A stretch of DNA of 62,270 nucleotides from Anammoximicrobium sp032229885 (GTDB lineage Bacteria > Planctomycetota > Planctomycetia > Pirellulales > Pirellulaceae). Below the pieces are notes generated by a model that saw only the letters and a list, made by a program, of their open reading frames with translations, was not told where the DNA came from and made no database searches. The stretch's first letter is position 1. Every line of letters begins with the position of its first letter. Made by a program: the position numbers and the translations under genes. Where the stretch lies: positions 1 to 62,270 of the forward strand of contig JAVYAJ010000252.1 in assembly GCA_032229885.1 (NCBI GenBank), written 5' to 3'. Shown one piece after another: positions 16,356 through 24,314 of this stretch.

Positions 16356-19300
16356 TCATTTGACCTGATCGGTCGACCAGTTTTGCCGCGTTTGCGCGTC
16401 GAGCAGGACCTGTTGGCCAAAGCGCAGCGTGCGCGCGCCGATCGCCAGCGCGCGGAGAACCGCGCCGTCGGGCGCCAGCTCGATGGCGGCGAGTTGGCCA
16501 TCGGTCTCCAGTCCACCGCCGCCGAGCATCCCGTCGCCGTCCGCCTGTCGGCACAGCACGAGATGCGTCCGGTCGCCGAACTCGATCCGCACGCCGTGGC
16601 CGCCGTTCGTTTCGAGCGGCAAGAGACGCGCCGCCGCGTCGGGTTGCGCATCCCGCCGTTGGATCTGCATGGCGACCAGACACTGTTCCGTGACCGCCGG
16701 TCGAGGCGGCCTGGCGTACAAGTGCCATTCGGGCACGTATTTGTCGGCGGGGACGGGACGCGTGCTGTAGCCATCGACCGGCTCGACGGGAAATCCGGTG
16801 CTGACGGTCAGCTTCGCGTCGGCTGGAGCGAAAAATCGACCGCGCAGCGCGGCCTTGTCGCAGACGATCTGGAACGAGTTGTCGGCGTGCTCGACCTCGA
16901 TCGGAACCACGGCGTGCAGCATCCAGTCGTAGCGCGCCGCGTCCTGCGCCGCGGCAACCAGATCTTGGATCACGACGAATCCGGGCTTGATGAACAAGAT
17001 GCGACGGTCGAAGCGAGCCAAGCGGCCGTCGTAAATCTTCGGAGCCGAGGCGTCGCCCACCGTGTACCCGTAGCCGGGCGAATCGAAATAGTCGGCGATC
17101 CGGCCATCGGCGCCGCGAGTGCATACCGCTTGGCCGGCCTCGTCGACCAGCAACGTGTTGTGGGCGAGCGTGGTCATCGAGTAGGCCTTGAAGTGCGGGC
17201 TGCCGTACCAGTCGTAATAGCCGCCGTCGATCGCCAGTTTCTCGCCATAGGCGTTGATCACAAAGCTGTTCTGGTCCGGGTGCTGGTGCCCGGCGAAGAA
17301 CGGTCCGCTGTGCATGGCCACGGTCGCGCCCTGCTGGCCATCGATCAACGATGTGTTGAAGATCACCCAGCCGAGATCTTCGTAGTGAATCGAAGGCGGC
17401 AGGTCCGTCGGCGCGCGGGGCGTCAGGCCGTCGACCGGTTCGCGATGGCCGGAATACCACAACGCATAGGGGTCGCGCGTTCGCAACGCCAGCTCGCGGA
17501 CCCAGCGTGTCTGGGCCGGACCGCGTACCCCGTGGTTCGGTTTGCCCGTGTCCGCAAACGACACGGCCCACGCGCCGGGCGGCGCCGAGTACATCGGAAA
17601 GCGAGCCGTCTGTCGCAGCCAGGGATGCTGATAAAGGTCGATCCCGCACACGGCCTGCATCAGGTCGGCATACCCGATGACGAAACCCAACCCGTATCCC
17701 CAATACGAAATGCCTTCGTTGTTCTCGCCCTGTCGTCCCAGGCAGCACAGGAACCGCCCCAGGTACAATTGCCGCACCAGCTCGACCCACGCGCCCGCCG
17801 CGTCGTGTTCGCCCGCCAGCACGATCCCCGCCTCGGCCAGCCCAAAGGCTTGGAGCCAGGCGTGATTGTTCGCTTCGCTGCCACGAAACGGAGACAGGCG
17901 ACCGAGAAACTGCCGGGCTCGTCGCACGATCACATCTTGCAGCGTCTGCCGTTCCTCGGCCGACAGCGAATCGCGGCAGGCGTCGTAGCACCAGTTCAGT
18001 CCGCGCAGCAAGTGGTGCGCGCCGATGTCTCCGTACTTCATGGCGCTGCCGCCGTCGGGATCCCAGCGGCAGGCCTCCAGCGCCAGTTCTCTCGCCCAGG
18101 CGATCACCTGCGGGTCGTCGGTCAACATGGCATAACAGCCGAGCTGCTCCAAGCGGCGTCCCGTCCTGCCCGTAATGCCGCCGGCGACCAAGCCGTACCA
18201 GTCGATCCAGGTCGGCCAGCGCGGGTCGCCGGGAACATGCGGACCGAGGTGCGGCGGCACGCCCTGTCGGTGCAGCCCGTGCGCATTTTTCACCAACTGT
18301 TGCTTGCGGGCGTCGGTCAGATTCGGCTCGGTCAATCGCGCCACGGGCAGCAACCGAGGACGCGGCCGGGCGGCGAGTGATTCGAGCGGCGCCGCCGCCG
18401 TCGTGAACCGGTGCGCCTGTGGCGAGACCTCGATGCATTCGATGTCCGACCAGCCGTCGAACAGCTCGCCGCTGGTCCAGACCCGCCAGTACCAGCGGCC
18501 GGGCGCCAGCGGTTCAGCAGGCGTATAGAAGTTCCACGGCGTGTTCACGGTGGTCGAAGCGTCGGGGGCAAAGGCGGGATCCGGCGAGTATTGCAGCCGT
18601 TGTGGCTCGGCGCTGTCGGACGCGGCCCACTGGAACAGCGGCGGGTTGGCGGTCGATCGACGCTCGCGATCGGTCAGACGCGAGCGGCGCTCGGCAACCC
18701 CGACTTCGATGTTGTCCAGGTAGACCGTCATCCGCGCAACCGTCTCGCCCCGGACGGACGTTTGATCTTTGACCCGTCCGTACAGATGGATGCGGGAGAA
18801 CACTAGGCCCGGCCGCGGCGTGTGTCCACGCCACGCGGGTAGATTTCCCAGCGACACCTCGGCGTGCCGCCACTGCGTGCTGAACGTGTCGCTGTGCCAG
18901 AACTGCTGCTGGCCATCGACGTAGAAGCTCATCCCCAGATACGCGCCCGTGAATCCCTCTTCGATCTCCGTCCTGTAATCGAACGACAGGACGAGGTTCT
19001 TGACCAGCGGAATCGGGCCTTGCAACCATACGCCGCACGCGGTCGCGGGCGACGTGTTCCGGACCCGCAGGCAATGCCCCTGCAGCCCCGCGTGATTCGG
19101 CTCGTGCGGTACGACCGCCGCCTCGAACGAACGCGTGTCGAGCCGGTCGTATTGCCGCAGGTCCGCGCCCTGTTCGAAATCGATTCGGATCGTCTCGGCG
19201 GCCGAGGCTACGACCCGTACCCAGCCGACGGGCGCGGTCGTTAGAACGGCGATGACGGTGGGCAGCAACACGGTCTTTGTCATGGACGCGGTCTTTGTCA

Positions 19301-19367
19301 TGGACGCGGTCTTTGTCATGGACGCGGACTTCGCCATGGACATCGACATGGGTGTTCGTCGTAGCAT
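16356..19367 (-). CDS. Exported heparinase II/III-like polysaccharide lyase
   Basis: The product is 1003 aa from the ATG at 19367, preceded by GGAGGTG at good spacing. The N-terminus contains three tandem SMTKTA-type hexapeptides and then a hydrophobic signal (VLLPTVIAVLTTAPVGWV). A beta-sandwich-like domain of about 150 residues is followed by a DUF4962-like segment (NPPLFQW, then YYTPAEPLAPGRWYWRVW-type motif), an alpha/alpha toroid with NNHAWLQAFGLAEAG, and a C-terminal beta domain with GHQHPDQNSFVINAYGEKLAIDGG and AHNTLLVD. These His, Asn and Tyr motifs are typical of heparinase II/III and related lyases. It probably acts in the periplasm or outside the cell on an acidic polysaccharide; which uronan is not determinable. 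No sulfatase genes are adjacent. Confidence 0.82.
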   Translation of the reverse strand: MLRRTPMSMSMAKSASMTKTASMTKTASMTKTVLLPTVIAVLTTAPVGWVRVVASAAETIRIDFEQGADLRQYDRLDTRSFEAAVVPHEPNHAGLQGHCLRVRNTSPATACGVWLQGPIPLVKNLVLSFDYRTEIEEGFTGAYLGMSFYVDGQQQFWHSDTFSTQWRHAEVSLGNLPAWRGHTPRPGLVFSRIHLYGRVKDQTSVRGETVARMTVYLDNIEVGVAERRSRLTDRERRSTANPPLFQWAASDSAEPQRLQYSPDPAFAPDASTTVNTPWNFYTPAEPLAPGRWYWRVWTSGELFDGWSDIECIEVSPQAHRFTTAAAPLESLAARPRPRLLPVARLTEPNLTDARKQQLVKNAHGLHRQGVPPHLGPHVPGDPRWPTWIDWYGLVAGGITGRTGRRLEQLGCYAMLTDDPQVIAWARELALEACRWDPDGGSAMKYGDIGAHHLLRGLNWCYDACRDSLSAEERQTLQDVIVRRARQFLGRLSPFRGSEANNHAWLQAFGLAEAGIVLAGEHDAAGAWVELVRQLYLGRFLCCLGRQGENNEGISYWGYGLGFVIGYADLMQAVCGIDLYQHPWLRQTARFPMYSAPPGAWAVSFADTGKPNHGVRGPAQTRWVRELALRTRDPYALWYSGHREPVDGLTPRAPTDLPPSIHYEDLGWVIFNTSLIDGQQGATVAMHSGPFFAGHQHPDQNSFVINAYGEKLAIDGGYYDWYGSPHFKAYSMTTLAHNTLLVDEAGQAVCTRGADGRIADYFDSPGYGYTVGDASAPKIYDGRLARFDRRILFIKPGFVVIQDLVAAAQDAARYDWMLHAVVPIEVEHADNSFQIVCDKAALRGRFFAPADAKLTVSTGFPVEPVDGYSTRPVPADKYVPEWHLYARPPRPAVTEQCLVAMQIQRRDAQPDAAARLLPLETNGGHGVRIEFGDRTHLVLCRQADGDGMLGGGGLETDGQLAAIELAPDGAVLRALAIGARTLRFGQQVLLDAQTRQNWSTDQVK
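19273..19326. repeat. Three 18 bp tandem repeats inside the signal region
   Basis: The unit gtctttgtcatggacgcg occurs three times without change, followed by a diverged fourth unit. On the coding (minus) strand each unit encodes SMTKTA or SMTKTV and carries an in-frame ATG, so the number of alternative starts depends on copy number. Confidence 0.9.
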
Positions 19368-19941
19368 GGTGTTCACCTCCGTTTGCCAGCACACGCGATC
19401 CGGGCGTCCGCGGCGCGCATCGGGATGATTCGTCCGCACGGTCCCGTGTTGGGTTCTGGGCCATCGTGCCGGACCCGTAGGATGTCCGAATCGATGGCGC
19501 CCGTCAAGAGACGGGCAGGCGTGCGCCGTGCCGCGTGGGAGATTCCCAATTGTCGCCGTGGTGGGCGGACGATAGAGTGAACAACGCTCGCCCTTGCAGC
19601 GGATTGGGCGAGCTTCCTCGTCGGTCGACTTCCCATAGGGCAGATCCTGCGTACGGGTTAAGGATCGCGTGGAAACAACTTCGGTTTGTCAGCCGAGTGG
19701 CGCTTTAGCGAGCAAGTCGGAACTGGACCGTAACTCGAAACATCAGCGAGAGCCAGTAATCCGAAGCGTCAGCGAGGGACTGAACGATCCCGGCAGGAGA
19801 CTGCCAGGCGGATACAAGCCCGAGTCCGGTCGCAACGAACGCCGGCGATGCAAGCCGCGCCGAGCGAGCTCGTCGCTGACGCTTCGGGTTACGCTTGCAG
19901 GCCGCGCGACGGAGAACAAAGGAAACGGATCCTGGTGTTCC
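19368..19941. other. Divergent intergenic region with REP-like repeats
   Basis: This lies between the divergent heparinase-like and PEP/pyruvate-binding genes. It contains inverted REP-like sequences at 19757-19779 and 19868-19892. The reading frame of the downstream gene stays open here, but its translation is repeat sequence and is not accepted as coding. Confidence 0.6.
19757..19892. repeat. REP-like inverted repeat pair
   Basis: taatccgaagcgtcagcgag (19757-19776) recurs inverted as tcgctgacgcttcgggtta (19873-19891). The shared core is CCGAAGCGTCAGCGA. The intervening ~95 nt has further self-complementarity (ggcaggagactgccaggcgg). This has the form of a BIME-like mobile palindromic element. 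Confidence 0.75.
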
Positions 19942-22608
19942 ATGACGAACAAGGCAGTTTACGAACGTGGCCAGGTCGCGCCACGTGCGACGGTCGATGC
20001 GCAGCCGAGCGTGACAGATTCCGCGTGGACTTCGGGTCTACCATCGTTGGACAGGCTGTTGGACGAGATCCGTCCGGGCGACAACATCGTCTGGCAGGTC
20101 GCCGAGATCGAAGATTATCGCGCGTTGGTTCAGCCGTTTGCTCAGGCCGCGATCCAGGCGGGGCGTCCGTTGGTCTATTTTCGTTTCGCCTCGCACGCGC
20201 CGTTGTTGTCCGAGGATACCGGCGCCCAGATCGTCACGCCGCAGCCGAGCGCGGGCTTCGAGATGTTCGTGACGCAGGTGCAGCGGGTGATCGAGGCGAC
20301 GAAAGAGAATGCGGCCTACGTCTTCGATTGCCTGTCGGAACTGGCCTCGATCTGGTCCGCCGACCAGATGCTGGGAAATTTTTTCCTGCTCGTTTCCCCG
20401 CGTTTGCACCAGTTGGGAAGCGTGTCGTATCTGTGCCTATGGCGGTATTATCACGCGTCGTTCGCCATGGTTCCACTGGTCCAGAGCGTCGAGTTCCTGT
20501 TGGACGTGTTTCAGCACCAGCAGCAACGCTACGTGCGTCCGATCAAAGTCCAACATCGCTCGGCGGCCTCCAGTTGCACGCTGCATCGGTGGAGCGGCGA
20601 GCAATTCCAACCGGTCACCAGCAGCGTCGAACTCGCGGACTTGCTGGCGTACAGCGGCTGGCCCGGACTGCGGGCAGACAACCGCGTCGGCTTTTGGCAG
20701 CGGATCTTTCAAGAGGCCCAGCGGACCCACGACGACGTGAGCACCGGACGCTGTCAGCCCGAATGCGAGCACGAGGTCTTTGGACGGCTGAGCAAAATGG
20801 TTCTGTCTCGGGACGAGGCGATGCTGAGCCTGATCCATCGTTATCTTGGCTTGGGCGACATCCTGGCGATCCGCGATCGCATGGTGGGGATCGGCCTGAT
20901 CGGCGGCAAGGCCTTGGGAATGCTGCTGGCCCGGGCGATCCTCAAACGCGACAATCCGCGTCTGTACGGGCTGCTCGAAGCGCACGACTCGTTCTACATC
21001 GGCTCGGACGTGTTCTACACGTTTCTGATTCGCAACGGGATCTGGGGGCTGCGCCAGTCGCAACGGGATCCGAAACGCTTCTTGGAAGGGCTCCAGGACG
21101 GCCAGGCCAAGATGCTCACGGGAAGCTTTCCGGACTATACGATCGACCAGCTTCAGGCCATGCTGGATTATTTTGGCGAGTCGCCCTATATCGTCCGCTC
21201 GAGTTCGCTGCTGGAAGACACGTTCGGCAACGCCTTTGCCGGCAAGTATGAAAGCGTGTTCTGCGTCAATCGAGGCAGGCGCGCCGAACGGCTCAAAGCC
21301 CTGCGAGACTGTGTGCGCACGGTGTACGCCAGCACGATGAGCGAACATGCGCTGCGATACCGAATCGACCGCGGGTTGCTGGACCGCAACGAGCAGATGG
21401 CGCTGCTGGTGATGCGTGTATCCGGATCGCAGGCGGGCGACAAGTTCTTTCCCCACCTGGCCGGCGTCGGTTTTTCGTTCAATCCCTACGTGTGGCACAA
21501 GGACATCGATCCCCACGCCGGCGTCGTGCGGCTGGTGTTCGGCCTGGGCACACGGGCCGTCGACCGCAGCGATGACGACTATACGCGACTGGTTGCGCTC
21601 AATGCGCCGACCCGTCGGCCGGAAAGCAATTTCGACCAAGTCTGCGAATACTCGCAACGGCGCGTCGACTATCTGGACTTTGCGTCCAACCAACTGACGT
21701 CGGGGCATTTTCTCGAGTTCGTCCGCGAAGGCCTGGATCTGCCCTGGGCCTTGCTGGCCAGCCTGCACGGCGCCGGGACCGCGTCGCACGCGGCGTTGAC
21801 CTTCGAAGGTTTGCTGGCGGACACCCCGTTCGTCGAAGACATGCGAGAAATTCTCCAGACGCTCGAACACGCGTACCAGCATCCGGTGGATATCGAGTTC
21901 ACCGTCAATGTTCGTGACGATCACACCTATCGAATCCACCTCTTGCAGTGTCGGCCGCTGCAGGTCCAAGGGGCCGAAGGCGTCCGTCTGCCTCAGGTGC
22001 AAATCGATCCCGAAAACCGGCTCTTGCAGGCGCGAGGCGCGGTCATCGGCCATAGCCGGATCCTGCCGATCGATCGGTTTATCTACGTCGTCCCCTCGCT
22101 GTATGCCGAACTGGCCTGGGGGCAGCGGTACGAGATCGCCCGCCTGCTGGGCAAGATCAATCAGACGACGCCGCGCAACGGTCCGACGGTCATGATTTTG
22201 GGACCGGGGCGGTGGGGAACGGAGAGCCCGGATCTGGGCGTGCCCGTGCACTTTGCCGAGATCAACCGCGCCGCGGTGTTGTGCGAAATCGTGACGATGC
22301 GCGAGAACCTGGTGCCCGACGTGTCGCTCGGCACGCACTTTCTGAATGATCTGATCGAGATGAACGCGCTGTACCTGGCGTTGTTTCCGCGGCAACAGCA
22401 GAACGAGTTGAACGAGCGGTTCTTCCTCGAGTCGCCGAATCGCCTGTTGGATGCCGTGCCGCACGCCAAACGTTGGCAGGACGTCGTGCGTGTCGTCGAG
22501 CCGCGAGACGTGCTGCCCGCCGGACGCGCGGCAATCCTGCTGGCCGATTCCGGCAAGCAGGAAGCGACCGTGTTCATCGGAGACCACGTCTCGAGCTCGA
22601 CGCCGTAA
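19942..22608 (+). CDS. PEP/pyruvate-binding domain protein with RecA/KaiC-like N-terminus
   Basis: The product is 888 aa from the ATG at 19942 (no strong ribosome-binding site; the frame is open to 19669 but through repeat sequence). Residues ~20-230 read like a RecA/KaiC fold (SGLPSLDRLLDEIRPGDNIVWQVAE, AYVFDCLSELASIW) but without a GxxxxGKT P-loop. From about residue 300 comes a PPDK/PEP-synthase N-terminal ATP-grasp region: GLIGGKALGMLLARA, SPYIVRSSSLLEDTFGNAFAGKYESVF, and VDIEFTVN-type end motifs. The phosphohistidine swivel domain and the TIM-barrel PEP-binding domain of real PEP synthase are not recognisable. A C-terminal segment has GPGRWGTESPDLGVPV. It is probably an ATP-dependent phosphotransfer or regulatory protein; substrate unknown. 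Confidence 0.75.
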   Translation: MTNKAVYERGQVAPRATVDAQPSVTDSAWTSGLPSLDRLLDEIRPGDNIVWQVAEIEDYRALVQPFAQAAIQAGRPLVYFRFASHAPLLSEDTGAQIVTPQPSAGFEMFVTQVQRVIEATKENAAYVFDCLSELASIWSADQMLGNFFLLVSPRLHQLGSVSYLCLWRYYHASFAMVPLVQSVEFLLDVFQHQQQRYVRPIKVQHRSAASSCTLHRWSGEQFQPVTSSVELADLLAYSGWPGLRADNRVGFWQRIFQEAQRTHDDVSTGRCQPECEHEVFGRLSKMVLSRDEAMLSLIHRYLGLGDILAIRDRMVGIGLIGGKALGMLLARAILKRDNPRLYGLLEAHDSFYIGSDVFYTFLIRNGIWGLRQSQRDPKRFLEGLQDGQAKMLTGSFPDYTIDQLQAMLDYFGESPYIVRSSSLLEDTFGNAFAGKYESVFCVNRGRRAERLKALRDCVRTVYASTMSEHALRYRIDRGLLDRNEQMALLVMRVSGSQAGDKFFPHLAGVGFSFNPYVWHKDIDPHAGVVRLVFGLGTRAVDRSDDDYTRLVALNAPTRRPESNFDQVCEYSQRRVDYLDFASNQLTSGHFLEFVREGLDLPWALLASLHGAGTASHAALTFEGLLADTPFVEDMREILQTLEHAYQHPVDIEFTVNVRDDHTYRIHLLQCRPLQVQGAEGVRLPQVQIDPENRLLQARGAVIGHSRILPIDRFIYVVPSLYAELAWGQRYEIARLLGKINQTTPRNGPTVMILGPGRWGTESPDLGVPVHFAEINRAAVLCEIVTMRENLVPDVSLGTHFLNDLIEMNALYLALFPRQQQNELNERFFLESPNRLLDAVPHAKRWQDVVRVVEPRDVLPAGRAAILLADSGKQEATVFIGDHVSSSTP

Positions 22609-22736
22609 GATGGCCCGCGGCCGAAATCCCTGGGCGTTCCGCGTGCGTTCGGCCCACGTGCCCGCGGCAGAACCCTATGTATCCGCAGCCGGGGGCCGAC
22701 GACGCGTGGAACCCGAGCGACGATGGGCGCACAGTC

Positions 22737-24314
22737 TCAGCCAGGTCGTTGCGCGCGGAGCAGTTCGTCGGCAAGCTCGTTCGAGGTGCGCGGATCGAGG
22801 AACTTGAGCAGCAGTTGGCGCGTGTCGGTGAACAGTTGGTCGATCGCCGCTTGGACGCGACGGTCGGGGCTTTGGATTCGCTGGACCTCCTGGTCCAGTT
22901 GGCGCGACAGATCTGAGCGGTTTTCCAGACTGCGGAAGTTCTCCAATACTTTCTGCGCTTCGGCGACTTCCTTGCGCTCGAGATGGCGGCGGAAACGGGC
23001 GATGTACAGTTCGCGGCGGACGACCAGGTCGATGATGCGGCTTTGCAGATTCTTCACGTAGCCTTCGGCCAGCAGGCGCGGCGAGTCGTCGGCGACTTGG
23101 ACCGTGGCCAGCGGCGTCAGGCCGGGGACCATCGGCAGCCGAGCCAGCAGTCGGCCACCGTTGCGGACGTAGAGGATCTGCAGCGGATGCGATTTCGGCT
23201 CGATGGCGATGAGGCCGCGCCAATCCGTGGCGCCGAGCAGCACGGCGTCGTCCGCCTCCGGAGACTTGGCAAAGATATCACAACCGCTCAACGGCGCCGG
23301 CGCATCGCCCTGGGTCTGCACGACCAAATCGGTCGCCTGCCCACGCGGCTTGGCCAACAGAGCCAGCCGCAATGTCCGCGCGCTGCTGCGTCCCCCCAGC
23401 GGGGACGTCATCCCGGAAAACACCTGGCACTGGCGCTGATTGCCGCGGCGGGCGCCGACGGTCAGGAACGTCCAGGCAGCGGGCTGGATTCCATTGACCA
23501 GCGGCTCGCCCAAGCGGTCGTTGCGGCGGATGATGGGCGCCAGCACGTCCCGCTCGGCGATCGTCGCCGGCGAGGCGTCCTGCGTGATCAGGCCATCGGC
23601 GCGGACGCGGACCAGCGCCTCTTTGCCTTTGGCCGATTCGATTCGCGCCATCGGAGTAAAGGCGTCCGCCAACGCCGCAAAAGCTTCGTCCGCCACGCGG
23701 GTTCGCTGGACCGCTCGACGCACAACCGGCGCCGCCCAGCCTCGCGTGCGACAGTCCAATTCACGGGCCGTGATCGTCACGCTGGCGAGATCGTCGCTCA
23801 GGCTCAGCAGCAACAGCTTGTCACCCTCTTTTACGATCCGCGGCGCCAGGGCGAGCACCGATTCGGCCGTCACCAACTCGGGATGCCGCGCCGCGTCGAA
23901 CCGCAGCTCGGCGGGACACGCGGCAACGCGAACCTCCCAGGCGGCCCCCGCCACGACCCAGGACCGCTCGCCGATGATCCGCGTCATCCGTTCGGCCAAC
24001 CCATCGGTCAACTCGGGCGCCGCATCCATCGCCACCCAGACGTCGATCTGGTACGGCGAATACTCCCAGGTGGCCTGGGCCGCCAGATCGCGGCCGAGAC
24101 CCGAGATCAGCCCCAGCAGCGCGATGGCCAGCAAACAGCCTCGCCACGTGGCGCCGGGAGCCACGCTGGGCGCCGCGTATGTGGTCGCCGCGGCGCGTGC
24201 GGTCAGCGCAGCGCGCCTTGTCGCGGCACGCTGGCGGTGCGCAGATTCCGCCGCCGCGTCCGTCGGGCACGCGTTTACGATGTGTGTCGAGGCTTTCGAT
24301 CGCGGCACGCTCAT
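22737..24314 (-). CDS. Uncharacterised exported protein with C-terminal coiled coil
   Basis: The product is 525 aa. No family was recognised. A long basic, alanine-rich N-terminus precedes one hydrophobic segment (GCLLAIALLGLISGLGRDLAA, about residues 59-79), so it is either exported or anchored with its bulk in the periplasm. The body is mixed alpha/beta with no cysteine-cluster or catalytic motif I can name. The last ~110 residues are charged and helical (IARFRRHLERKEVAEAQKVLENF, then LDQEVQRIQ), a probable coiled coil. Its ATG overlaps the stop of the preceding solute-binding gene (ATGA), with AGGA just upstream, so the two are translationally coupled. It is the third gene of the 28.4-22.7 kb cassette. 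Confidence 0.75.
   Translation of the reverse strand: MSVPRSKASTHIVNACPTDAAAESAHRQRAATRRAALTARAAATTYAAPSVAPGATWRGCLLAIALLGLISGLGRDLAAQATWEYSPYQIDVWVAMDAAPELTDGLAERMTRIIGERSWVVAGAAWEVRVAACPAELRFDAARHPELVTAESVLALAPRIVKEGDKLLLLSLSDDLASVTITARELDCRTRGWAAPVVRRAVQRTRVADEAFAALADAFTPMARIESAKGKEALVRVRADGLITQDASPATIAERDVLAPIIRRNDRLGEPLVNGIQPAAWTFLTVGARRGNQRQCQVFSGMTSPLGGRSSARTLRLALLAKPRGQATDLVVQTQGDAPAPLSGCDIFAKSPEADDAVLLGATDWRGLIAIEPKSHPLQILYVRNGGRLLARLPMVPGLTPLATVQVADDSPRLLAEGYVKNLQSRIIDLVVRRELYIARFRRHLERKEVAEAQKVLENFRSLENRSDLSRQLDQEVQRIQSPDRRVQAAIDQLFTDTRQLLLKFLDPRTSNELADELLRAQRPG

Noticed and set aside
16146..18380. 744-codon plus-strand open frame opposite the heparinase-like gene
   Set aside because: Shadow frame; the minus strand carries family motifs and a strong ribosome-binding site.
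19273..19326. Possible CRISPR-like array
   Set aside because: Units are contiguous with no spacers and are coding tandem repeats; no cas genes.
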